A stretch of DNA of 64,000 nucleotides from Chthoniobacterales bacterium (GTDB lineage Bacteria; Verrucomicrobiota; Verrucomicrobiia; Chthoniobacterales; DASVRZ01), in NCBI GenBank assembly GCA_039930045.1, contig JBDSQB010000002.1:1-64000 (forward strand), written 5' to 3'. Each line of letters opens with the position of its first letter. The first letter of the stretch is position 1. Below the pieces are notes generated by a model. That model had not been told where the DNA came from, searched no databases, and saw only the letters and a program-made list of their open reading frames with translations. Shown here piece by piece: positions 40,837 through 48,964 of this stretch. Position numbers and translations under genes: made by a program.

Positions 40837-41291
40837 GGACGAGTTCCATCGAAATCGGACTGCGCTGGCTGCTTGGCGGGCTCTTCGTTTTCGCGGGCGT
40901 GCTGAAGGCGCTCGACCCAGCGACGTTCGCCGACGACATCGCAAATTACCAGCTTCTGCCCTGGACGGGTGCGGTCGCCGGGGCGTTTTATCTGCCGTGG
41001 CTGGAGATTTTTTCCGGCGTCGCGCTGGTCAGCGGCGTGTGGAAGTCGGGCGCGATTCGCATCCTACTTTTGCTGATGCTGGCGTTTTTGCAGGCGCTCT
41101 TTGCGGCATGGCTGCGCGGGTTGAATATCCATTGCGGCTGCTTCGGCCAGGCGCTGGCGACCTCGAATTACGCGCTGCTGTTTCTCCGCGATGCCGCCAT
41201 TCTCGCCGGCCTGCTCTGGCTGCTCTGGGCCGAATGGAAACGCCGGATCGCCGAGGAAGCGATTGCCGAAAACGAGCCGAGTCAGATATAA
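40818..41291 (+). CDS. MauE/DoxX-like membrane protein
   Basis: A 157-residue protein with four hydrophobic helices. It starts EIGLRWLLGGLFVFAGVLKALDPATFADDIANY and has LNIHCGCFGQ between helices 3 and 4, the CxCFG-type motif of the MauE/DoxX-related family linked to thiol redox. ATG 40818 follows AAAGGAGG with ideal spacing. It closes the DUF1573-rhodanese-MauE run, where its Cys pair could exchange electrons or sulfane with the rhodanese. That is inference. Confidence 0.85.
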   Translation: MEDEKVGTSSIEIGLRWLLGGLFVFAGVLKALDPATFADDIANYQLLPWTGAVAGAFYLPWLEIFSGVALVSGVWKSGAIRILLLLMLAFLQALFAAWLRGLNIHCGCFGQALATSNYALLFLRDAAILAGLLWLLWAEWKRRIAEEAIAENEPSQI

Positions 41292-41299
41292 TTCAGCGG

Positions 41300-42394
41300 A
41301 TGCCCGATTTTTCCATCACCACCCCGGTCCCACATCGTTGCTGGGCGGAAATCGATCTGGCGGCGCTGCGACATAATCTGGCCGCGATCCGCGCTCAGAT
41401 CGGACCGGGCGCGAACATCATGGCGATCGTGAAGGCCGACGCTTACGGCCACGGGTTGGGCGGCATTTTATCCACACTCGGGCAATCGGTGGAGCATTTC
41501 GGCGTGGCGAATGTGACCGAGGCGCTGGATGTGCGCGCGGTGCTGTCGGACGCGGAGATTTTGCTGCTCGGCGCGACGCTGCCCGAGGAGCGCGAACTGG
41601 TGGTGCGCCACGGTTTTATGCCAGCGATTTCCAGCGTGGAGGAGGCGGAATCGTTTGCTAAATTGTCCACAGTCGGCCCGACGCGCGTTCATCTCGCGCT
41701 CGACACGGGCATGGGACGGCTCGGGTTCTTGCCAGACGAATGGCCGTCCGCGCTGGAGAAAATCCGCACGCTGCCGCAGTTGAAAATCGAGGCCGTGGCG
41801 ACGCATTTGCCGTCGGCGGACGAGGATGAAGGCTTCACCCTTTCCCAGCTCGGCGACTACGAGGCGCTGGTGAGAAACGAACCTAACTCCCATGTGCTGA
41901 ACAGCGCCGGGATCATCAATTTCCCCACGCACGCTGGGCAATTCGTGCGCGCCGGGCTCATGCTTTATGGCGTGTCGCCCATGCCGGAGTTTCAGCTCAA
42001 ACTCCAGCCTGTGATGACTCTGAAAAGCCGCATCACGCTCATCCGCACGCTGCCCGCCGGACACGGCATTAGCTATGGCCGCAGCTTTCTGACCAGCCGC
42101 CCGACGCGAGTTGCAACCTTATCGGCGGGCTACGCCGACGGCTACCAACGACGGCTCTCGAATCGGGGCGCAAGCGTCTGGATTCGCGGCCAGCGTTGCC
42201 CGGTTTTGGGTCGTGTGACGATGGATCAAATCATGGTGGATGTGACGGATTCGACCGCCGCACTCGGCGACGAGGTGGAGCTATTCGGCACGCATATTTT
42301 GGCTGGCGAGATCGCCCAACTCGCCGACACTATCCCGTGGGAAATCCTCACCAGCATTAGCAAACGCGTCCCGCGCCTCTTCCTGAATCCGTAG
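41300..42394 (+). CDS. alr: Alanine racemase
   Basis: A 364-residue fold-type III PLP enzyme making D-alanine for peptidoglycan. Lys45 in IVKADAYGHG binds PLP; HLALDTGMGRLGF, VLNSAGIINF, GLMLYGVSP, GISYGRSF with the catalytic Tyr, and GRVTMDQIMVDVT are all typical. The length is normal. The Ddl gene in the dcw cluster further right uses its product. It starts 8 nt after the MauE-like gene and precedes a RelE-like gene. Confidence 0.95.
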   Translation: MPDFSITTPVPHRCWAEIDLAALRHNLAAIRAQIGPGANIMAIVKADAYGHGLGGILSTLGQSVEHFGVANVTEALDVRAVLSDAEILLLGATLPEERELVVRHGFMPAISSVEEAESFAKLSTVGPTRVHLALDTGMGRLGFLPDEWPSALEKIRTLPQLKIEAVATHLPSADEDEGFTLSQLGDYEALVRNEPNSHVLNSAGIINFPTHAGQFVRAGLMLYGVSPMPEFQLKLQPVMTLKSRITLIRTLPAGHGISYGRSFLTSRPTRVATLSAGYADGYQRRLSNRGASVWIRGQRCPVLGRVTMDQIMVDVTDSTAALGDEVELFGTHILAGEIAQLADTIPWEILTSISKRVPRLFLNP

Positions 42395-42406
42395 CTTTTT
42401 CACCCG

Positions 42407-42769
42407 ATGTTCCAGATTATTTTCAATGAAATCAGCGCCGCAGAGATGGCGGAAATCCCCAAGCTCACGCAGCTCGATCTGCTCGCGGAATTTCAACTGC
42501 TGCCAGCCGATCTGGACAAACTGGACAAGGCCCGGTTCACCACGGTGAAACGCGATGGGAAGACGTATTATCGCTATCGCGCGACCGATTACCGCCTCTA
42601 TTTCAGCAAGTGTCCCGAGGGAATCGTGATCCATCGCGTGCTGCACAAAAACACCATCCGCGACTTCCTATTTCGCTCCAAGCTGCCGATGAATGAGGAC
42701 GAAAGTGGGATCGAAACGACCGTGCCATGGGAGTTGATCAAGGAAGGTCAGCGCGCCCGGAAATCGTAG
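42407..42769 (+). CDS. RelE-like protein without a recognisable partner
   Basis: A 120-residue protein with a RelE/ParE-like end: FTTVKRDGKTYYRYRATDYRLYFSKCPEGIVIHRVLHKNTIRDFLFRSKLP. The first 40 residues (MFQIIFNEISAAEMAEIPKL) form the opening strand and helices. Related proteins in Verrucomicrobiota are annotated as cytotoxic translational repressors, but they sit in housekeeping operons without an antitoxin. The neighbours are alr and a small membrane protein, neither an antitoxin. A non-toxic role is therefore possible. Confidence 0.7.
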   Translation: MFQIIFNEISAAEMAEIPKLTQLDLLAEFQLLPADLDKLDKARFTTVKRDGKTYYRYRATDYRLYFSKCPEGIVIHRVLHKNTIRDFLFRSKLPMNEDESGIETTVPWELIKEGQRARKS

Positions 42770-42777
42770 CTGGAGCC

Positions 42778-43005
42778 GTGACTCGCAAGGGCTGGTTTTT
42801 GCTGTTTCTCGGCGTGATCGCGGTGCACGCGGGCATCTTTTGGCTAATCAAGGACGGGCCGGTGATTCCGCCGCAATGGATTGTGCCCACGCCGCCGGAA
42901 CCGACTTTCAAATTCGACCAGGCCACCTATGTGGACCCGGTGACGAAGGAAAAAATGGTGGTGAAGGAATTCACCATTCAAGCTCCACACGACGCAAAAC
43001 CATGA
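42778..43005 (+). CDS. Small single-pass membrane protein
   Basis: A 75-residue protein with GTG start at 42778. One hydrophobic helix spans about residues 5-22 (WFLLFLGVIAVHAGIFWLI), followed by a Pro-rich tail PPQWIVPTPPEPTF and a short conserved-looking segment FDQATYVDPVTKEKMVVKEFTI. No family recognised. The stop overlaps the aminotransferase start (ATGA), so the two are coupled. An upstream start at 42727 would overlap the preceding gene. Confidence 0.6.
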   Translation: MTRKGWFLLFLGVIAVHAGIFWLIKDGPVIPPQWIVPTPPEPTFKFDQATYVDPVTKEKMVVKEFTIQAPHDAKP

Positions 43006-44144
43006 ATCTCTGGACGGATGAACCAACACGGCTGGCGCAGTTTCCGATTGCCCGCGAACACATTTTTCTCGCTCACGCGGCGGTGACGGCGCTGCCGCAA
43101 TGCGTGGCCGATGCGATGATCGATTACACGCGGCAAAGCACTACGCACCAGCAGGAGTTTGAGTCGGTGCTGCGGGTGATTGCGCAGACGCGAAAAGCCT
43201 GCGCCACGCTGATCGGCGCGCAGCCGGATGAGATCGCGCTCCTCGGTCCGACGTCGCTGGGGCTGAGTCTTTTTGCCAACGGACTCGACTGGGCGCCGGG
43301 CGACGAGGTGGTGTGTTATCAGGACGATTATCCGGCGAATGTTTACCCGTGGCTGGCGCTGGAGCGACTCGGGGTGAAATTGGTTTATCTGAAGCCGGAA
43401 AAAATGGGCGAGATTACGATGGAACTCGTCTCTGCCGCGCTCACGCCGCGCACGAAACTGGTGGCGCTGGCCTCGTGCAATTTCCTCACCGGCTACCGAA
43501 TCGACCACAACTCGATTGGAAAAATGCTGCACGAGCGCGGCATGCTTTTTTCCCTGGATGCCATCCAGACGCTCGGGGCGTTTCCGACGACGGTGGAGCA
43601 TGTGGATTTTCTGAGCGCCGACGCCCACAAATGGCTGCTCGGCCCGATGGCGGCGGGCATCGTTTATGTGAAGCGCGAGCACTTCGAGAAGCTGCGCCCG
43701 ACCCTACTCGGAGCGTGGAATATCCAGTCTCCGCAATTCATCACGCAGGCGGAAATTCGGTTCGTCGATTCAGCCCAACGCTACGAGCCCGGCGTGCTAA
43801 ATACGCCCGGCATCTACGGAATGCTGGCGGCGATTGAAATGCTACTCGACTGTGAAATTTCGACGATCAGCGAACGCATTCTCCATCTGCGCCAGCGGAT
43901 CGCCGACGGGGTGACGGAGCTGGGTTTTGAAGTTCTGAGCCCGATGAGCGGCCCGGAGCGGAGTGGGATTGTGACCTTCCGCCACTCGGAGAAGGCGACG
44001 AAGCCGTTCTTCGACAAGCTGACGGAAAACAACGTCATCGCGTCCCATCGCTTTGATCGCAACGGACGGGACTACCTGCGTGTCAGCCCTCACTTCTACA
44101 ACACGGACGCCGAAATCGACAGGGCGCTGGAACTCCTCTCGTAG
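43002..44144 (+). CDS. Class V aminotransferase (cysteine desulfurase-like fold)
   Basis: A 380-residue PLP enzyme. The PLP Lys210 lies in FLSADAHKWLLGPMAAGI. Other features are LGPTSLGLSLFANGLDW, YQDDYPANVYPW, LVALASCNFLTGYRID, FSLDAIQTLGAFP (the Asp that contacts the PLP ring) and a C-terminal DYLRVSPHFYNTDAEID. The close overall similarity to isopenicillin N epimerase/SufS-like proteins leaves the substrate open: a cysteine desulfurase, an epimerase or a kynureninase-like enzyme. No obvious Cys loop for desulfurase activity is visible. Confidence 0.85.
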   Translation: MNLWTDEPTRLAQFPIAREHIFLAHAAVTALPQCVADAMIDYTRQSTTHQQEFESVLRVIAQTRKACATLIGAQPDEIALLGPTSLGLSLFANGLDWAPGDEVVCYQDDYPANVYPWLALERLGVKLVYLKPEKMGEITMELVSAALTPRTKLVALASCNFLTGYRIDHNSIGKMLHERGMLFSLDAIQTLGAFPTTVEHVDFLSADAHKWLLGPMAAGIVYVKREHFEKLRPTLLGAWNIQSPQFITQAEIRFVDSAQRYEPGVLNTPGIYGMLAAIEMLLDCEISTISERILHLRQRIADGVTELGFEVLSPMSGPERSGIVTFRHSEKATKPFFDKLTENNVIASHRFDRNGRDYLRVSPHFYNTDAEIDRALELLS

Positions 44145-44181
44145 CAGCTTGCATTGGTGACATAACTCCGTTCATTGCGGA

Positions 44182-46599
44182 ATGCATGGATTGGAGATCG
44201 GTCTGGCGCTGCCCGATCTCTGGCAGCAGGAGGCGGTGCGGTTGTTGCGCGATGGCAGCGATGTGGTGGTCCATGCACCGACGGGCGCGGGGAAGACGTT
44301 CGTCTTCGAAATGCTCTATCCGACGTTGCGCGGACAGGCCATTTTCACCGTTCCGACCCGCGCACTGGCCAATGACAAGCTGGCCGAATGGCGCGCCCGT
44401 GGCTGGGATGTCGGCATCGCGACGGGCGATATTTCGGAAAATTTGCAGGCCAAAGTGATCGTCGCGACCTTGGAAACGCAGAAGGCGGCATTTCTCCAGC
44501 GACGCGGTCCGCGGCTGCTCGTGATCGACGAATATCAGCTCCTGAGCGACTCGCAGCGCGGGGTGAATTACGAGCTTTGCATCGCGCTCGCCCCGCCGGA
44601 AACGCAGTTGCTCATGCTCAGCGGCAGCGTCGAAAACCCCCAGAGCGTCGTCGCCTGGCTGGAGCGTCTGGACCGGAAGGCGGCTCTCGTTCGCACCGAC
44701 GAACGCCCCGTGCCGCTGGAGGAAATCATGGCGCACGATCTGCGCTCGCCAATTTCAGCGAACATCAGCGGCTACTGGCCAAAGCTGGTGGCGCGCGCGA
44801 TTGGCAACCAGCTTTCGCCGCTGCTCATTTTCGCGCCGCGTCGCAAGACCGCAGAGGAACTCGCCATTGCCATTGCCAATGCGCTTCCGGCACCCGATCC
44901 GCTGCCCCTTTCCCACGAACAAATGCAACTCGCCGGCGAGCAACTCACCAAACTCCTGACCAATCGCGTCGCCTGGCATCACAGCGGACTTTCCTACGCG
45001 GTGCGCGCGGGTTTGATCGAACCGCTCGCAAAACGCGGTCATCTGCGGGTGATCGTTTCCACGACCGGACTCGCGGCGGGCATCAATTTTTCCGTACGCA
45101 GCGTCATGGTTACAGGCACGAGTTACCAGTCGGGCCACCACACGATGGAGTTGCGGTCCGATGAGCTTTTGCAAATGTTCGGACGCGCCGGTCGCCGTGG
45201 ACTTGATGAAAAAGGTTACGTCCTCGCCACGCCCGATTTGCCGCGGCTGTTCGACGCGCGTCCGCAACGCGTGCGCCGACCCAACAGCATCGATTGGCCG
45301 TCATTTATCAGCGTGATGGAGGCGGCGGTGGAGCACGGCGACGATCCATGTCGCGCCGCGATTGAGCTCACGAAAAAACTCTTCAGCACGAACGAAGTCC
45401 GCACCGGCTTCGAGATCGGACTCGACTGGAAAACGATCCCCTGTGGCCTGCGAACCGACGCCGAGAGGGCGCGGCTCGTCCGGCGTTTCGACGTGGAAAT
45501 GTTGAACAGCCAGGGCGAATGGGAAATCCAGCCGAGTTCCAGTGGATTCACACTCGACCGGGCGCTGGTGCGGCGGGGCGAACGCTGGTTTCCCGCGCTG
45601 TCGCAGCCGGAGATTTTTGCCCAACTCGGCACTGGCAATCTTTGCAAACTCACTGCCGGTCCCGTGAAAACCTATGGACGCGAGATCACTGTTGCCACTG
45701 TGGTTGACGACGTTTACCAGCCGACGCAGCCGGTGCGCAAGCTCCTGCGGGAGAGCGGCTTGCGCGAGACGCGGCGCTTCGATGAGCGGGCGTTTCACGA
45801 AACGGTCTGGCCATTCGTCTCCAAGTTGTCCACTGGCCAGCCGCAGCCGCCTGTGCTCCGTGGCAACCTCGTCGTCGCCCAATTTTCCTTCGCCCATTCG
45901 CCTGTCACTGGATTTCTCGACAGTCACGGCAAAGTTCTCATCGACCCGCCGACGCGGCGCGAATGGCCAGCGATTTGCCAGACTTGTCCGCATAAATCCG
46001 ACTGCGAGTCGATTGATCCGACAAATTCCCCCGCCATGGCCTGGCGCAAGCTCAGCTTGATCGCGCCCGATGGCACTCCGACTCAACGCGGACAGATTTT
46101 CAGTTATTTTTCCCATGGCGAAGGACTGACAATTGCGGCGGCGCTGGAGAAACCAGATTACGCCATCGAGGATCTCATTTTCGATGTGGCGAACATTCGC
46201 GCCGGACATCGTTTCGCGGGCGACGATTCGCCTTATGGTGGACGTCTCGGTTTTGTTTCCTCGCAGACTTACGACCGAATGGAGTTCCCGGGTTATCTGG
46301 AGTTTGGTGTGCCCGTCGGCTTTGGCGACGGCGCAGGCGACGTGATGCGCGAACTGTCCACGCCGGGCACCAATCGCAGCAAACTCCTCACGCTGGCCCT
46401 GCGGCCCGGCGACATCGAGCGGGCGCAACTCGAATGGCACAGCCTGCTCCGACAGATCGTGGCCGCGCCGACTTTGCCTTGGAGCCGCTGGACGGAGTTG
46501 CAGTCGGCGGCGGCTCATTTTTTGGAAACTCACACCCGCAAGAAACGTCTCGACTTCCCGCCGCTGCTGGGCGAACACCTTTTGCGCTACCTGCGGTGA
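44182..46599 (+). CDS. Ski2-like superfamily 2 helicase
   Basis: An 805-residue helicase. Motif I is APTGAGKT (residues 32-39), Ia VPTRALAND, II DEYQ (116-119, in place of DExH/D), III SGS, IV LLIFAPRRKTAEELA, V STTGLAAGINF and VI QMFGRAGRRG (near 331-340). The order matches Ski2/Mtr4/Hel308-type enzymes. The C-terminal half is specific: a beta-rich region, a CxxCxxxxxC cluster near residue 600 (CQTCPHKSDC), and a helical end. It is probably an RNA or DNA helicase, but the target is unknown. A similar helicase is rare in well-studied bacteria. Confidence 0.88.
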   Translation: MHGLEIGLALPDLWQQEAVRLLRDGSDVVVHAPTGAGKTFVFEMLYPTLRGQAIFTVPTRALANDKLAEWRARGWDVGIATGDISENLQAKVIVATLETQKAAFLQRRGPRLLVIDEYQLLSDSQRGVNYELCIALAPPETQLLMLSGSVENPQSVVAWLERLDRKAALVRTDERPVPLEEIMAHDLRSPISANISGYWPKLVARAIGNQLSPLLIFAPRRKTAEELAIAIANALPAPDPLPLSHEQMQLAGEQLTKLLTNRVAWHHSGLSYAVRAGLIEPLAKRGHLRVIVSTTGLAAGINFSVRSVMVTGTSYQSGHHTMELRSDELLQMFGRAGRRGLDEKGYVLATPDLPRLFDARPQRVRRPNSIDWPSFISVMEAAVEHGDDPCRAAIELTKKLFSTNEVRTGFEIGLDWKTIPCGLRTDAERARLVRRFDVEMLNSQGEWEIQPSSSGFTLDRALVRRGERWFPALSQPEIFAQLGTGNLCKLTAGPVKTYGREITVATVVDDVYQPTQPVRKLLRESGLRETRRFDERAFHETVWPFVSKLSTGQPQPPVLRGNLVVAQFSFAHSPVTGFLDSHGKVLIDPPTRREWPAICQTCPHKSDCESIDPTNSPAMAWRKLSLIAPDGTPTQRGQIFSYFSHGEGLTIAAALEKPDYAIEDLIFDVANIRAGHRFAGDDSPYGGRLGFVSSQTYDRMEFPGYLEFGVPVGFGDGAGDVMRELSTPGTNRSKLLTLALRPGDIERAQLEWHSLLRQIVAAPTLPWSRWTELQSAAAHFLETHTRKKRLDFPPLLGEHLLRYLR

Positions 46600-46615
46600 T
46601 CCGACTTACATTCTT

Positions 46616-46975
46616 ATGCTGGGCATTCGCCACGAAAAAACTCTCCTGATCCGGCCTGAATATTTGAATCATTCCGGCACGGTTTTCGGCGGAAATATGA
46701 TGAAATGGGCCGACGACATGGCTTACAACGCCGCTGCTTTGCTTTTCCCAAACGCGACCTTTGTGACGAAGCTTTTTGGGCAGTTTGATTTCACCACGCC
46801 CGTTTCGCAGGGGCACATCATCAAGATTTATAGCCAAGTCGAATCGAGGGCGACGACTTCCTGCAAAGTGCTCGTCTGGGCGGAAAACGCCACCACTGGA
46901 GCCGATGTTTTCAGCACATTCGCCGTGATGGTGAACGTCCGGAACAACCAGAAAGTACCGCTCGATCCGGTCTGA
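46616..46975 (+). CDS. Hot-dog fold acyl-CoA thioesterase
   Basis: A 119-residue YciA/BFIT-like thioesterase. It contains RPEYLNHSGTVFGGNMMKWADDMAYNAA, the HxGxxFGGxxMxWxD motif with the catalytic Asp, then ATFVTKLFGQFDFTTPVSQGHIIKIYSQVE. It hydrolyses acyl-CoAs. The gene lies 16 nt after the helicase gene. The following 129-bp gap carries the mraZ promoter region. Confidence 0.88.
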   Translation: MLGIRHEKTLLIRPEYLNHSGTVFGGNMMKWADDMAYNAAALLFPNATFVTKLFGQFDFTTPVSQGHIIKIYSQVESRATTSCKVLVWAENATTGADVFSTFAVMVNVRNNQKVPLDPV

Positions 46976-47040
46976 ACGGCCAAAATTCTCAGAATGTTTT
47001 CTCGGAACAGCGATTTTGTTTGACCCGAATAGCCCTTTGG

Positions 47041-47080
47041 TGGCAAAAAAGGGGGCGATGTGGAGCGAAATGGGGCAAAA
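47041..47080 (+). promoter_or_regulatory. Candidate MraZ-binding repeats upstream of mraZ
   Basis: Four consecutive 10-bp units, TGGCAAAAAA, GGGGGCGATG, TGGAGCGAAA and TGGGGCAAAA, end 24 bp before the mraZ ATG. Known MraZ operators are TGGG-type direct repeats spaced 10 bp apart upstream of mraZ, so this matches the expected autoregulatory site. A possible -35 TTGACC lies at 47020-47025; the -10 is unclear. Confidence 0.6.
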
Positions 47081-47104
47081 AAGCTCGATTCCTCCAGCAC
47101 TTCC

Positions 47105-47557
47105 ATGGAAACCACCTTCACACCCACACCTGTTTACGCTGGCGAGTTTCGTCACGCGATCGACCCAAAGGGTCGGGTGACGGTTCCCTCGAAGTGGCGT
47201 CGGGCGGAGTCGGAGGATCTCTATGTGATCCCAGATCAGCAAAATCAGTATCTCATCATCATGCCGCCGGAGGAGTTTAAGGCGATTGGCCAGAAGATCG
47301 AAAAGGCGGACATGGAGGAGGGCCGGAAGCGGATCTTTTTGCGGAATTTTTACTCGCAAGCCCAGCCGACCACGGTTGACCGCCAGGGAAGAATGCTGCT
47401 GCCCGAGGACTATTGCGCGCGCGTGGGTCTCCTTCAGGACGTGGTGCTGGCGGGCGGGCTTGTGCGTTTTGAAATTTGGAATCCAGAGCGTTGGCAAAAG
47501 ACAATCGAGGAGAAACAAAATGTTTACTGCGAAGTGGCCGATAGCATTGGGCTGTGA
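47105..47557 (+). CDS. mraZ: Transcriptional regulator MraZ
   Basis: A 150-residue AbrB-like repressor heading the dcw cluster. Two repeats are visible: VYAGEFRHAIDPKGRVTVPSKWR and TTVDRQGRMLLPEDYC, each with the DPKGR/DRQGR DNA-contact loop. ATG 47105 is chosen because the first SpoVT-AbrB-like repeat begins near residue 10; an upstream frame start at 47060 lies inside the repeat site. The 3' end overlaps rsmH by 38 nt. It probably binds the 10-bp repeats just upstream. Confidence 0.93.
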   Translation: METTFTPTPVYAGEFRHAIDPKGRVTVPSKWRRAESEDLYVIPDQQNQYLIIMPPEEFKAIGQKIEKADMEEGRKRIFLRNFYSQAQPTTVDRQGRMLLPEDYCARVGLLQDVVLAGGLVRFEIWNPERWQKTIEEKQNVYCEVADSIGL

Positions 47558-48578
47558 CCCGGTGCGTTTGGGTGCCTCGGAGGACTTGTTTTCCACCCCT
47601 GACGTTCTGGCTACCAGCTTTCAATCCGAAAAAACCGTGGATTCCTCACCCCAAGACGCCGCAGGATTTCATCACGTCCCCGTTCTCGCGGAGGAAGTGC
47701 TGACCGCGCTTGCGCCGCAGCCGGGTGAATTATTCGTCGATGGGACCTTGGGCGGCGGCGGACATTCTGAGTCTCTCCTGCGCGCGGGGGCGCATGTGAT
47801 CGGCCTCGATCAGGATGCAACTGCATTGGCGCACGCGAGCGAGCGGCTGCGAAATTTCGGTGAGGCATTCCATCCGGTGCGGGCGAATTTCCGCGATCTG
47901 CGGACGGTGCTGAACGACTTGGGCATCGGAAAAATCGACGGACTCCTCCTCGACATCGGAGTTTCATCGCATCAACTCGACACCGCCAGCCGCGGCTTCA
48001 GCTTCCAATCCGACGGGCCTCTCGACATGCGCATGGACCAATCGGCTCCAATGACGGCCGCCGATTTAGTGAACACCGCCGATGTGGAGGAACTCATCCG
48101 GATTTTCCGAAAATACGGCGAGGAGCCAAGTTCGGTTCGTATCGCGAAACACCTCGTCGAGATTCGCCAGACGCAGCCATTTTCCACCACAGCGCAACTT
48201 GCCGCAGCCGTGGAATCCATTCTCCCGCGTCGGGGAAAACGGCATCCTGCGACGCAGATTTTCCAGGCGCTGCGCATTGCGGTGAACGACGAACTCGGTG
48301 CCTTGGAAGCCATCCTCAACAACGCTCCTGCGCCGCTGAATAAAGGCGCGCGGTTTGCCGTCATCACCTTCCATTCTCTGGAGGACCGGCTGGTGAAACA
48401 AGATTTCCGTGCCCGCAGCCAAGCCACGCTGGATCGGCCCGAATGGGCGGCACCGCGTCCCAATCCCGCCCACGTTTATCAGCCTATCAACCGCAAAAGC
48501 ATCACCGCTAGTACTAGCGAACTCTCCAGCAACCCGCGCGCGCGCAGTGCCAGACTGCGGGCCGTGCAAAAAATTTAG
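47520..48578 (+). CDS. rsmH: 16S rRNA (cytosine-1402-N4) methyltransferase
   Basis: A 352-residue SAM-dependent methyltransferase (MraW). Evidence: HHVPVLAEEVL, VDGTLGGGGHSE (SAM loop), LLDIGVSSHQLD, SRGFSFQSDGPLDMRMD, HPATQIFQALRIAVNDE and FHSLEDRLVK. ATG 47520 is preceded by GAGGAG with 7-nt spacing, which settles the start despite the 38-nt overlap with mraZ. It carries an N-terminal extension of about 50 residues before the core, longer than in E. coli. Confidence 0.93.
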   Translation: MFTAKWPIALGCDPVRLGASEDLFSTPDVLATSFQSEKTVDSSPQDAAGFHHVPVLAEEVLTALAPQPGELFVDGTLGGGGHSESLLRAGAHVIGLDQDATALAHASERLRNFGEAFHPVRANFRDLRTVLNDLGIGKIDGLLLDIGVSSHQLDTASRGFSFQSDGPLDMRMDQSAPMTAADLVNTADVEELIRIFRKYGEEPSSVRIAKHLVEIRQTQPFSTTAQLAAAVESILPRRGKRHPATQIFQALRIAVNDELGALEAILNNAPAPLNKGARFAVITFHSLEDRLVKQDFRARSQATLDRPEWAAPRPNPAHVYQPINRKSITASTSELSSNPRARSARLRAVQKI

Positions 48579-48592
48579 AAAGCCACAATCCC

Positions 48593-48964
48593 ATGTCTCG
48601 CAATCGTCGGAAAAATGTTAACACCGTTCGCATCGCCACCTTCTTCTGGTGGCTGATGGTTTTCATCGGCCTGAGTGTGTTAGGTCTGAGTTACGTTTCC
48701 ATCAAAAACCAGACCATCGCGTTTGGTGAGCAACGCCGCCTCCTGGAGCGCCAGCTTCGCGACCTCACCGAGCAAAACCGCGCCTTCAGTTCGCAAGTGA
48801 CCGCACTTACATCGCGCTCTGCTCTGCAAAAGCAGTTGAACAGCGGCTTCATCAAACTCGTCGAAATCGATCCGATGCAAATCGTGCGTCTGAACGCCTC
48901 GGGAGCGCAGCCCGCCACGATCGCCGACGCACTAACCTCCAGTAAAACGCTGGCCCAAAAATGA
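48593..48964 (+). CDS. ftsL: FtsL-like division protein
   Basis: A 123-residue bitopic protein: a short basic N-terminus, one membrane helix (about 14-34, IATFFWWLMVFIGLSVLGLSY), then a coiled-coil-like segment (EQRRLLERQLRDLTEQNRAF). Sequence similarity to FtsL is weak by nature, so the name rests on topology and on its place between rsmH and ftsI. The stop overlaps the ftsI start (ATGA). Confidence 0.75.
   Translation: MSRNRRKNVNTVRIATFFWWLMVFIGLSVLGLSYVSIKNQTIAFGEQRRLLERQLRDLTEQNRAFSSQVTALTSRSALQKQLNSGFIKLVEIDPMQIVRLNASGAQPATIADALTSSKTLAQK

Noticed and set aside
44388-45164. 258-codon plus-strand frame inside the helicase gene
   Set aside because: It is an out-of-frame shadow with Arg/Ala-rich sequence and no motif.
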